Assembly (NCBI GenBank): GCA_900618425.1
Contig: UZAN01043781.1
Location: forward strand, 12,066 to 22,511
From: Echinostoma caproni
Taxonomy: Eukaryota > Platyhelminthes > Trematoda > Plagiorchiida > Echinostomatidae
Direction: 5' to 3'
DNA length: 10,446 bases
In this document: piece after piece, positions 1 to 8,399 of the stretch
Layout: every line of letters starts with the position of its first letter
How positions within the stretch are numbered: position 1 is the stretch's first letter
Notes under the pieces: generated by a model
What the model was told of the DNA's origin: nothing
Database searches by the model: none
What the model saw: only the letters and a program-made list of their open reading frames with translations
Translations under genes and position numbers: made by a program

Positions 1-130
1 TCTAGGTATTAGCCCATTAACACTAAAAAGTTTTGTGAGATTCGTCTTAGAGCACCCACCCACCGCACAATATATTTATATATACGCCACTCGATCGTTT
101 GGTTGAATCGTTCATCGGTTACTATCACCA

Positions 131-174
131 AACGGCAGATCTTCGTGAACATGGGGTCCGCCCCGTCTGCCGTT
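131..174. repeat. Intronic hairpin with a nested GC stem
   Basis: The arms aacggcaga (131-139) and tctgccgtt (166-174) are a perfect 9-bp inverted repeat. Inside lies a second potential stem, gggg (153-156) with cccc (161-164), closing a four-base loop. The sequence is visible directly; whether it folds or functions in RNA is unknown. It could be the remains of a small repeat rather than a regulatory element. Confidence 0.45.
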
Positions 175-184
175 CATCACACAC

Positions 185-226
185 TGTTGTGTAATAAAAA
201 GGCCTGGGAGACTATTTCACACAACA
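185..226. repeat. 8-bp inverted repeat with AATAAA in its loop
   Basis: The arms tgttgtgt (185-192) and acacaaca (219-226) are perfect complements around a 26-base loop that begins with AATAAA (193-198). It follows the 131-174 hairpin directly. An intronic polyadenylation role is possible in principle, but one hexamer in AT-rich intron DNA is weak evidence. Confidence 0.3.
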
Positions 227-388
227 TGGAATGATTATTTTTTATTGTGTTCTTGGCCTCTTCGTGATTTTTTTTGTTCGCTTGTTTTCTCCGGATAACA
301 TTCACTCATATTCATATGATTATAATCATATTATCCCAAATCCGCATCCAGTTCAGTTTGTTTATTGAATTCATTTCTGATCTTTTAG

Positions 389-535
389 GCAAAAGTCTTG
401 GAGGAAATGCCACCATTCCCTGAACGCGAATCTAGCATCTTGGTGAAACTGAAAGCACGCAACCCTAATTCTGAGCACACCAATACCACAAAACCGGATC
501 CGAGTGCGCGATCGGAGACGATGCAGTCGGTCAAG
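389..535 (+). CDS. AP2A: AP-2 complex subunit alpha, exon A (end of trunk, start of hinge)
   Basis: This 147-bp internal exon (49 codons, phase 0 at both ends) encodes the C-terminal end of the alpha-adaptin trunk. Alpha-adaptin is the large AP-2 subunit that binds PIP2 membranes and cargo and recruits clathrin at the plasma membrane. The first residues, AKVLEEMPPFPERESSIL, match the signature that closes the alpha trunk in animals. A polar hinge rich in N, T, S and K follows. The exon is bounded by acceptor ttttag and a perfect donor, AAG|gtaagt. The reading frame stays open past the donor to 649, but that extension looks like intron. There is no true start codon here; the gene begins upstream. 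Family identity is strong. Whether flukes have one or more alpha paralogues cannot be told from here. Confidence 0.93.
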
Positions 536-1337
536 GTAAGTGGTTTGGGTATTTTGGCTGGTTTAAGTTACCATTGCTACCCATACTGCTCCCGTCTTGT
601 GCCGGTGTCCCATTTAGCTGCCTCGATGTGCTGTGTGCTCAGCGTCTGAGTTAAATCAATTTCTATGATGATACTGGAAATGAATTGTCTTGTTCTTCCT
701 ATAATCACCAGTTGCTCACGAGCTACGGCGGGATTCCGTCGCCTAAATCAGTTAATGTACTGCGTCCAATCGGCACTTTTCAACTTTTTGCATATATATC
801 CAGTATTTCATACTACTTCACAGTCTGTTTCGATCACTTATCACTCCTTAGGTTTTCACGAATGTCCACTCACAGTTGTTATTGTGGGTCGTGTGAGAAC
901 GTTCTGCATGTAATGCAGTAAACCAATGTGTAATGCAAACTAAGTGAAATGGTTCAATTGATGACATTTAATAGGTGACGGTGAGAAGCATTTATGCATT
1001 TGATGTAAAAGCAGAACTTGAGATCAAAAGGTGCAGAAAATATTTCGCGCTTAGTTGTAGATCGTAAGAAAACCAGCGGCATTTGAATGATAACATTTAC
1101 ACAATTTGCTATCAGCCTACCTTATTTTCACAGAACAGGCGGAATCTCTCGCATTCGTTGGTTCTTCTTACCTCATATACACGTATTAGGTTATATCGGT
1201 GCTTAATCTGTTTCCATTCAGTTGATTTATGTATTGTCTTACATGTAAAAGAAGATTTTACACAACTGGTTGACAGGTAATCGTGTTAGTGTCATTGAAT
1301 CCTAAACAATAGCTCTTGAGTGATCATCACATCGCGT
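536..1337 (+). other. 5' part of the 4.9-kb AP-2 alpha intron, no gene seen
   Basis: This begins with the donor gtaagt after exon A and runs to the start of the retrotransposon homology. Several short open frames occur (for example 665-913 and 1083-1280), but they have no recognisable domain, show no codon pattern and overlap each other. They are better read as chance frames. The phrase gtaatgca recurs near 908-940, too short to call a repeat. Confidence 0.7.
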
Positions 1338-1392
1338 TCAGGCTACGGCGTTCCCGGGAAGCGATGCGCTCTCCCAGTGCCTGGGGTGATAA

Positions 1393-2130
1393 ATGAGCAA
1401 GCTGGGAACCAGATCTGGCCTCCACGTAGCTTGCTGGAATGTAAAGGCATTGCCAGACACAGGAAGCCAGTGCATTACAATGCGTTCATTGCACGAATAC
1501 AAAGTAGACGTCTGTCTATCCGAAGTCCGATTGCTTAATTGTGACACAAAACAAATCAATGTGCCACATAGTGACGCAACCTACCGTTTGACAATTGAAC
1601 AATGGAAAACTACGGTTTGCATGGACTGGCAATCGCCATGGACTACTGGGTCAACAATGCCATGATATCCTGGGGCCCAATCTCCCCAAGGATTGCCATA
1701 GCGCGCTTCAGGAGCAAACCGTTTAACCTGACTGTCATTGCCGTCTATGCACCAACGTTTCATACAGAAGCGTCCATCAAAGACGACTACTATGATCAAT
1801 TTCAGGACGCAGAGGACTGCAGCTTAAGAAACGATCTCGAATAGCGGGAGACTGGAATGCACGCACTGGTCCATCAGACGAGTATACTTGGCATGTTCTG
1901 GGAGAGTTTGACCTTGGTCGACATTGCGAAAATCGTGAACGCCTAGTCACTTTTGCTAGGTGTAACTGGATGATTGTGGCCAACACCCATTGCCAGCATC
2001 CCATGAAACACCTATTTACTCGGTTCTCGGATGACAGTTGAAGAGCACATCAGAATGGTACTATCACGGGGCAGAAACTGGAAACAGGAACGGCATGAAC
2101 CATACCCTTATACGCGCCCGCTTCAAAATC
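1393..2130 (+). pseudogene. Retrotransposon AP-type endonuclease domain, broken over three frames
   Basis: This domain nicks target DNA to prime reverse transcription. Its frames change twice: 1393 to about 1590 in frame 1, about 1602-1835 in frame 3, and about 1841-2042 in frame 2. Catalytic landmarks of the exonuclease-endonuclease-phosphatase fold remain. They are the Asn of ACWNV (1438), the Glu of CLSEV (1522), NLTVIAVYAP in the middle, and the Asp and Asn of AGDWNA (1850 and 1856). The last His survives in MNHTLIRAR (2101), where SDH is usual. Key residues are thus still visible although the reading frame is destroyed, which suggests decay by small indels. Confidence 0.85.
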
Positions 2131-2699
2131 CACCTGACTATTCGCCGGAAGATTCTTCTCCCAGGAAAATTCAACGTCGCTTTTTGGAACTACTACAGTG
2201 GTCCACGCTGAAAACATCCATCAGAGAAGCGGCTCTGGGGCGGTTAGGCAAAACTATTCGCCCTAAAACGGCTGGATCTCCGAGCATACACTGAAGTTGT
2301 CTACATATACGAGAGAAGCACAGCTGCTCAATTCTCTTGAATTCCATATACTACGTCGCCAGTCCATCCGCTCCGCCAAGACGAGCCGTAAACAGTACTG
2401 AAAGGCGATCGCAAAGAGAGTGGAGGTTGCAACCGTCGCAGCGGACTTTGGAAAGCTATTTCGTCTAATCCGTATAGCAGCAGGAAAGAGAAGAACATTG
2501 TAGCCACCATTGTGTGACATCTCGAGCCAAATTATTCAAGGAAATGAACGGAAAATGCAAAGATGGTTCGAACACTTCGACGGGTTGATCAACCGTCCAT
2601 CAAACCAACCTAGCTGTCCACAGATGTCAAGCAGTTCGGAGGCCTACGACATCAATTATGACCCATCTAGTAGAAATCATTAATGGAGTCACTTCTCTG

Positions 2700-3540
2700 A
2701 AAAGCAGGGAATCCCGGGAAAAGACGGCATACCACCAAAGCTATTCAAAGCTTGTCTGCTAACTCGGATTGACCCACTGCATTCTTTATCTTTTTATCTC
2801 CTAACGATTGGGCAACTTCAATTCTAGTCCTTATTTCAAAAACGGGTGACGGATCATGATGCATAGATCATACGGGTATCAGCCTCGTTAATATTGCAGC
2901 CAAAAGTGATACTGCTCAAACTCTTTGTAGTCATCAGAGATACCCGCGCCCACGCGAATCAAGGAAGCGGCCTGGCCTCGGAAGAGGCTGTGTTGGGCAA
3001 CTCTTGACTCTCCGTAGGATTCCGGAACACAGTTACCGCAGCATGTTTCATCGACTTCTGCGCTGCCTTCGACTCTGTCGATAGAAACCCTTGTGGTCCG
3101 ACTGGATGCCCGAAAAGTTCATCAGGTCTTAAAGTCATACTTCTCAGGGATCAGGGCACGTGTCCGTACACGATGAAGAATCAGCTGAGTTTACACTAAG
3201 CTCTGGTGTTAGGCAAGGTTTTCCCCCTATCGCCAATGTTATTCAATTACACAGTAGATTGGATAATGTGACACACTCGTCAACTACCCCGAAATGCACC
3301 TGGGCCTAGGTACATGGATTGCAGACTGCGAGTTTGCGGATGATGTTGTAATTGGGAGCACCATGAACAACCTCCAGTTTATTGTCAGTCGCATTAGTCA
3401 GCTTGCCCACGCCGTTGCGTTAAAGATCAACACGTCGAAAAGCAAGACATTTCCAACTGGAACTGATGAGATCCAACTTCATGTAGACGAAGGTAGAAGA
3501 GTCTTCCTGCAACTCCTCAAACCGTTGTGGAATCGATTCG
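2700..3540 (+). pseudogene. Retrotransposon reverse transcriptase domain, broken
   Basis: This is the remnant of the RNA-directed DNA polymerase. Conserved blocks in order are PGKDGIPPKLFKAC (from 2714), a degraded block near 2840-2910, CFIDFCAAFDSVDRN (from 3044), which carries the first catalytic Asp (3053), SGVRQG (3202-3219), and FADD (3333-3344), the variant of the YADD active-site box. After it comes a helix-rich stretch ending in LKINTSKSK. The blocks lie in several frames separated by stops. The segment between SGVRQG and FADD is short and garbled. It cannot encode an active enzyme as it stands. Confidence 0.87.
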
Positions 3541-4015
3541 AGATGAGCCTAAACATTATTTCTTCGCTTTTATCTGGCCTCCATCCTCCCCATCCTTACT
3601 TACGGTTGTGAAGCATGATCTCTAAGATTACGAGATACAAAGAGGCTCGAAGTCTTCAATAATTGTTGCCTACGCCGCATCTAAAAAGTAAATTGCAGCC
3701 ATCGGGTTTCCAGTAATAAGGTTCGACTGCGCTGCTCGAACATAGACAAGCTTTCGAAAATACTACAACGCCGGTGCCTTCAGTGGTTTGATTATGTGCA
3801 GTGAAGGCCCGACACAACTCGCGGCACTGTAGCCCCCGCACCGTGCCGTGGATGGCGTTACCTACTCGGTGGTCAACTGAAGACCTGGAGCAGTACAATC
3901 AAGGTAACTTTGGAATTACTGGGCCTCCGATCCGTATAAGGAATTCGTAACTGGAACCAGAACTGGGGCTCACACTGCGACAACCTTGCCGCCGATCTTC
4001 ATTAGAGACATCCAA
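3541..4015 (+). pseudogene. Retrotransposon C-terminal (thumb and tail) remnant
   Basis: In broken frames this reads LTYGCEA near 3594, then KRLEVFNNCCLRRI, a stretch ending in LQRRCLQWFDYVQ, and GGQLKTW at 3868-3888. These correspond to the tail of fluke endonuclease-RT proteins, where (L)LYGCE, RRLEVFDHRCLR, RLRWFGHV and RGGQLKTW occur in the same order. Stops interrupt it repeatedly. Similarity fades near 4015, taken as the end of the element; no 3' tail repeat is seen. Confidence 0.8.
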
Positions 4016-4256
4016 TTAGCTGACTTATCTTCCCGCCGGAATTAGTCACTCAAAAGTAAAATAAGCTCACCTTTTCCATAGGCGGACTCTCCGGAAATTC
4101 ATTGAAGTCGATTATTATCGCAGTCTTCTTCCTATCTGTTCAAGTGCACATCATATTAAGCGCTGGTTGTATTCGATTAGTATTTCGGTTAAAAATAGGG
4201 TTGACCGAGTTTCAGTAATCGGATCCTGTTGTTAATATGCCAAATAATGATAAGCA
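4016..4256 (+). other. Intron sequence between two transposon remnants
   Basis: This gap between the end of the RTE-like element and the probable left end of the Tc1-like element has no open frame with recognisable content. It may include 3' untranslated sequence of the retroelement. Confidence 0.5.
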
Positions 4257-5325
4257 TCCCCCCGTGACAAAAGTATTGTACCCCTCTCGGCTATTGGATT
4301 ATCTGCTCTCCCATATGCACGCCCATCACCATTTTTAAGAATTTAGGCCTTAATCAATGAAAAGACGAAATATGATATTTTATGAAATTATCTTTTATTT
4401 TAACGAAAATATATGGGAAAACGATATCCACTTTCTCTGTCATGGAATTTACCTGTTGAAGCCGCTTTTTTCTCAGGATGTATAAGATTTCAAACCATGT
4501 GCTTATTCGTTTTATGCCACTCTTTGGTCAACGAAGTCTCTGATTCGTGAAGTAACCAGCAATTTGTCATATGCGAGTTATGCACTACGGCATTATCACT
4601 TAGGAGAATGGTGTCAGGATGACCATTCGACACCGCTTGCATAAGGTGCCGCTTCAATTTACGAATGTATGCATCTGATCTTAAATCCCACTCAAAATAG
4701 CGAATTCGGTTGGACCCTGGCTTGATAAGATACTGCGCACTATAGAGTTTTGATCGTTAACTGTAGTTCCAAATATTGAAGTACCCTTACTCTTTCCGCA
4801 GATCATGCCAGTAGTCTTTGCACGCTTCGGGTCTATCTAAATTTATTTTCGTCGGTAAAGTAGACGAGATCTCATGCGTTTTTCCACGTTACATGAGTTT
4901 CAGTTTTTCATAGCCGTCTTTCTGTTTGTTCGTTTCCACCAAAACGTTCAACTCTAGTGTCGTCTTCAGCTCCTATGCATAACTCGTAGTTTGTGATGAT
5001 ACGTAGTAATCTGTGCTTATCTTTTCCTGTGAGCTTTTTCGAACGTCCAATTCCTCTATGACCGGTTTTTAGCTGTTTCCGCTTCAGATGTAGTGCCTCA
5101 GACGATGGCACATCGATTAGGTTGCAGCCCTTGTTTTGCTTCTCGTTACATCGTTAAGATTAAGAAATCCGTGTCAAGAGACGTCAGTGAAAAGAGTTGC
5201 AGCTTAGAGACTGTAAGCGCGGATTTGTGGCAAGATTTCAAGAAGAAATTGGGCTGGTTAAATTCTTTCGTTAAAGCACTACTCTCCCTTTATCCGATGG
5301 GGAGGAAACACTTCGTTTGGAGTGA
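4257..5325 (-). mobile_element. Degenerate Tc1/mariner-type DNA transposon, antisense to the host gene
   Basis: The core is the transposase remnant described below. Possible terminal inverted repeats are gtgacaaaagtattgtacccc on the + strand near 4264 and, read inward from the right end on the - strand, cactccaaacgaagtgttt near 5323. They agree only partly by eye, so the outer limits are tentative. The implied length of about 1.07 kb would suit a Tc1-type element. No clear TA target duplication was found. Confidence 0.55.
4390..5180 (-). pseudogene. Tc1/IS630-type transposase remnant
   Basis: Read on the - strand in shifting frames, this shows the order of a Tc1-like DDE transposase. A linker GRSKKLTGKDKHRLLRII (about 5050-4995) follows the DNA-binding region. 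Next come WKNA and YFTDENKF (about 4890-4835) with the first catalytic Asp, PEACKDYWHDLRKE (about 4835-4786), a paired YIRKLKRHL stretch, and LLSDNAVVHNSHMTN (about 4607-4563) with the second Asp in its D-N-A box. Related transposases read FSDEKKFNLDGP, YWHDLRKE and QQDNA in the same order. The usual SPDLNPIE block with the third acidic residue is not recognisable. Stops and frame changes make it non-functional. The longest open piece is only 67 codons (4908-5111). Confidence 0.8.
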
Positions 5326-5421
5326 ATATTCAAATTTCCTAAGTTCGTTTTATTTTAATATAATTATGCATAACGCCGTTTTTCTTGTTCATCGCGTGGC
5401 ATTACTATCGCATCCATGCAG

Positions 5422-5672
5422 AACGACCTTGTCCATCCGAATTCGAATGCCACACTTGGCGGGGAAGTGGATCTGCTCGGTTTGGGTTCCCTCAGTCCGG
5501 CCATACCCGCCCAAGGGACCGGAATGCAAAATAAAGGTACACCATTTGCTGGAGACAATCTACTTGTCGATATTCTTGGCACAAATGGCACAACAGAAAA
5601 TGGAACTGCGGCTACCGGACTCATGCAAGCTGATCTGTCAGCGGCAGCTGTGAACAAGAAGGAGTTTGTAAA
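5422..5672 (+). CDS. AP2A: AP-2 complex subunit alpha, exon B (hinge)
   Basis: This 251-bp exon starts in phase 0 after acceptor catccatgcag and ends two bases into a codon at donor AA|gtgagt. It encodes the flexible hinge between trunk and ear: low-complexity, rich in G, N, T and A, with GGEVDLLGLGSLSP near the start and AGDNLLVDILG in the middle. DLLGL and NLLVD-type phrases occur in the alpha hinges of animals. The exon closes with NKKEFV, the lead-in to the first ear strand. The ATG at 5416 is not a start; it straddles the acceptor. Identity rests on the phase-perfect fit between exons A and C plus these short motifs, since the hinge is otherwise poorly conserved. Confidence 0.87.
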
Positions 5673-7240
5673 GTGAGTACTTTCCCCTCACGTGGGTTCG
5701 CAGACCTGGATAGTTTTGCGTACGTGAAATATTTTTTGGGTTTCGAAAGTGGAACTGTGTTATCTTCTTCAATATCTGATCCTGCTATACTCATCTACCG
5801 AAAACTTGACAGTAAAGATTTTCACAGATTCTGTCACCCCAGTTGACTTAATCTAGTTTATCTGTGCCAGTTGCCTGTACGACGATGACCTATCAAACAA
5901 ACATGGTTACTGTTGTGACTAGCACCTCCCGTATCCGGCTCATGTCTTTTTGTTTATATAACTTTTAAGGTCTGTCAGAGCTGTCTAAAACTGTGTGACC
6001 GAAGAATTAGCCTACGACCTGCAGGTGAATATTCTAAATGCCATCTTAGATGGGACAACCTCAATGTATTTTGGCAGTTATGTGCCTTTATTTGCTGAAT
6101 TTTGCATGCCATTTCGACCATGAATGATCGCAACCGATAGCTATGAGTAAATTGTGGTCTCTAATTTCACCCTAATAATAATTGTTGCACGGTATTTAAT
6201 AAGCAAAATGGTTCAATTAGCTCTTCCCTCCTTCACACCTGTTCACTTCGTCTCCAACTTATTCATTTTTGTTTTAATATTGTGAAGCAAAGTTCACTTT
6301 ACTGTTCTGCTTTACACATTCAAATTTTAAAACGATTGGTGGGTTGTTAAACTGTGAACATAAATGAACAGTGGTTTCTGTTCTCCCAGACGTCTATTCG
6401 GTTCAACTGGATGTATGTGTTCCATTTAAAGTGTATTCTTCATTACGGGTATGTTTCTCTTTTCGTGATTACACCGTAGTCGTTTCAAGTTGATATCCAT
6501 GAGAAAATGAACGTATCAGTGTGAAGGACAGTTTCACATATAAATATTCGTGCATGTTCATGAGACCTATATTATGCCTTAGTGAAATCGGAGGGAGGGC
6601 AAGCCCCTCTTCCTGGTCGATTCTGCGGCCTGAGCTGTATATTTTAAATTCCAGACAGTCAAATTCCATTACATCAGTACCCCCGAAGGTTTTCTCCACA
6701 GCGTTTACCTTGATATTTTTAACTCAATTGTTGGATTCCCTTTGTGTGCCGCAGTGGATTTTTCTATTTACTGCACTACTCGCTAGTAGCATTTCCAAGA
6801 GCGTCTGTTGTTTTGGCACTGACAACTTTAGAGCTGTCATGATTGATTTTTTCCGGTATTGATATTTGTGACTCGCGTATGAAAAGTGCTCAAATTGGAG
6901 TCAGCAATTTTCGTGGTAAGCAGTATTTTTCTACTTTACACCGATAGATGTGTACCGTATCATGTGAACCATTACTCGCTGTATTGTAGAAAACCGCGAC
7001 CCAAGCTCATAGAAATCGTATCAAATTCTGATTATTCAATGATTTTTTTAGAGCTTTCTTTAAACAATCAAGGATTCTTACTATATGTTAATAATCTCGG
7101 ACGTATTTATAGTTACCTGGTCGAATTCTTTATTTGCCAAGGTAAGCAGTGGTTTCTTTTCGCATGCAGTTAATCCAACAGGAACAGTTCCCCTTTGTGA
7201 CTGGAACATTTTTTCCTTGATTCTGTTTCAATCCCATCAG
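5673..7240 (+). other. AP-2 alpha intron, 1.57 kb, nothing recognised
   Basis: The intron runs from donor gtgagt after exon B to acceptor cccatcag before exon C. Open frames such as 6521-6862 and 6886-7173 lack domain signatures, have intron-like T-rich composition and overlap frames on the other strand. I see no transposon motif. A ggtaagcagt phrase occurs near 6914 and 7141 but is too short to interpret. Confidence 0.75.
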
Positions 7241-7552
7241 CCTCATTTGTCGAACAAGTGGAATTCTGTACGAGGATCGTATGATCCAAATTGGATTTCG
7301 GTCACAGTCCAATCGACATCTAAGCAGACTTACTTTGTTCTACGGGAACAAATCTCCTCATGCATTGACCAGCTTCCAAACACAAATACACTGTCCTGAG
7401 ACGTCTGATCTGACTGGGACCGGTCGAGCCCTCAATATTGAGTTGCAACCAGGCCCGAACACTATCGAGCTGGACGCACAGGTGCAACAGATTATTAATG
7501 TGGAATGCTATCAGCCGTTCACGGAATGCGCCGTTTTGTCCTTATCTTTTGA
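7241..7552 (+). CDS. AP2A: AP-2 complex subunit alpha, exon C (first part of the ear domain)
   Basis: This 312-bp exon follows acceptor cccatcag and ends at donor GA|gtaagt. Its first base completes the Asn codon begun in exon B, and 103 codons follow. It encodes the start of the alpha appendage, a beta-sandwich that binds endocytic accessory proteins. LICRTSGILYEDRMIQIG corresponds to the first ear strands, then LTLFYGNKS and, near the end, AQVQQIINVEC and FTECAVLSLSF, which match the animal alpha-ear phrases AQVQQ(V/I)(I/V)N(I/V)EC and FTEAPVLNIQF. The loop between them (ETSDLTGTGRALNIELQPGP) looks lineage-specific. The remaining sandwich and the platform subdomain must lie in later exons; I could not find them in the window. 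Confidence 0.94.
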
Positions 7553-7689
7553 GTAAGTATCGACATGCGTTTCGTACTTCGCTGTTTATCTATCCAAGCT
7601 TTTTTCAGACAAAAGTTTAAATACTTTACAGGCACCTACTATGTATTCATTCAACAAATGAATCTATGCCAAACTTGCTAAATAGTTTT
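7553..7689 (+). other. Start of the intron after exon C
   Basis: This begins with a strong donor, gtaagt. The acceptor-like sites at about 7610 (cttttttcag) and 7631 (ctttacag) were tested in the phase required after exon C. The frames close quickly and do not read like the alpha ear. Confidence 0.6.
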
Positions 7690-7897
7690 CTTCAACAGTG
7701 TATGTGAATTTGTTGTATCATTCACGATCACCCACGAATAACGCACAACACAGTGACAATAAAACAGAATCGGGGTTTCCAAACACTAGTCAGCATAACA
7801 CAGCACGGCACAGTAGTAGTGACACACTTTGTTGCTTGACAGGAAACAAATTGAACACTCTGGGCCGCTATCACAGAATGCGAACACACCCGGAGAC

Positions 7898-7931
7898 TCG
7901 AGGTAAGTCCGAAACGGAGCAAGTACCTCGA
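7898..7931. repeat. Compact nested hairpin
   Basis: The arms tcgaggta (7898-7905) and tacctcga (7924-7931) form a perfect 8-bp inverted repeat. Inside, tccg (7908-7911) and cgga (7915-7918) pair around an AAA loop. This is the sharpest short structure in the window. It carries GAAAC but no CUGAUGA box, so it is not a hammerhead. Its function is unknown. Confidence 0.5.
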
Positions 7932-8314
7932 TGGCCACAGAAATAGTCCAGCCTAAATAGTGCAATCACAACACAGATTGCACGCCACGATCACTAGTTG
8001 CCTTCTCCCAGCTACCGAAATGAAAACATATGCGGTGAGCAAGGAACGTGTAATTGACGCAACAAAAGCAAGTCGGGTCAGACCGTCTGATTAAATACTG
8101 TCTCGGTCTCTGGAAATAGGCATTGAAGGTTTATGCAGAAAAAAGTTAAAGAACTAACCAATCAACGACCGGCAACTGGGGGGTGAACGATGAAGGCAGA
8201 AATGTCGCAAATAATTTCAACACGAAAAATAGGCAATTTTCGTTTTCCTCCTGCGAGATTCAATCGTCATTGAGATCAGAAGACCCTGTCCTTTATTGAC
8301 ATTCGTTAAAGTTG

Positions 8315-8328
8315 AATAAAAAAAAAAA
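8315..8328 (+). other. AATAAA plus 11-base A-tract
   Basis: AATAAA at 8315-8320 runs straight into A's (8318-8328). This is what the 3' end of a retroposed transcript or non-LTR element on the + strand can look like. It may equally be a chance A-run. Confidence 0.35.
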
Positions 8329-8399
8329 TTTTACTGCTCTCTTCCAGTTCGTCTTACAAGATATTCTGGAGAACGCATTAAGTGGCCTTCTAACAATAG

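Larger units (their letters stand above)
1..388 (+). other. 3' part of an AP-2 alpha intron (window starts inside it)
   Basis: This stretch precedes the first recognisable alpha-adaptin exon and ends in a pyrimidine-rich acceptor (ctgatcttttag, AG at 387-388). None of the three forward frames resembles the trunk repeats expected just before the exon, so the preceding exon should lie upstream of the window. The only structure I see is two adjacent inverted repeats at 131-174 and 185-226, listed separately. The rest is AT-rich and unremarkable. Confidence 0.75.
1338..4015 (+). mobile_element. Decayed non-LTR retrotransposon, RTE-like, nearly full length
   Basis: This is one old element in sense orientation within the AP-2 alpha intron. 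In order it holds an AP-type endonuclease (about 1393-2130), a linker (about 2130-2690), a reverse transcriptase (about 2700-3540) and a C-terminal region ending in GGQLKTW and further similarity to about 4000. The order and wording of these motifs match the endonuclease-RT polyproteins abundant in trematode genomes, which I place in or near the RTE clade. The roughly 2.7-kb span is slightly under a typical full element. Dozens of stops and repeated frame changes show that it is dead. The boundaries are approximate: I found no convincing target-site duplication or tail repeat. Confidence 0.85.
7690..8328. repeat. Unidentified repeat-like block ending in an A-tract
   Basis: The composition changes from T-rich intron to a more balanced, purine-rich, CA-laden sequence. 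It contains a hairpin (7898-7931) and ends on the + strand in AATAAA within an A-run (8315-8328). It has no coding homology. The RTE-like fragment starts about 15 bases later. It could be an untranslated region or LTR of a retroelement, in either orientation, or a SINE-like or processed insertion on the + strand. I cannot name the family, and the left limit is a guess. Confidence 0.4.

Noticed and set aside
398..649. Reading exon A as an 83-codon gene
   Set aside because: It begins with an internal TTG codon and runs past a perfect splice donor at 536; the conserved part ends at the donor.
3463..3495. ctgatgag followed by cgaagg, resembling a hammerhead ribozyme core
   Set aside because: The GAAA box is missing, no flanking helices form, and the bases are explained as part of the retrotransposon RT region.
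5093..5653. 186-codon open frame on the + strand, the longest in the window
   Set aside because: It runs antisense through the Tc1 remnant, then through intron, then reads exon B in the wrong frame. It has no domain, and its end coincides with coding sequence used in another frame.
5364..5657. 97-codon open frame on the - strand
   Set aside because: This is the mirror of exon B of alpha-adaptin; the + strand reading has splice sites and phase support.
6521..6862. 113-codon open frame in the second intron
   Set aside because: T-rich intron composition, no recognisable domain, and an overlapping frame on the opposite strand of similar quality.
7611..7690. Acceptors cttttttcag and ctttacag shortly after exon C, considered as the next exon
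   Set aside because: The frames in the required phase stop within about 25 codons, carry no adaptin motif and lack a donor; the intron would also be very short.
7898..7931. GAAAC within a hairpin, considered as a hammerhead fragment
   Set aside because: No CUGAUGA box lies nearby on this strand in the right position.
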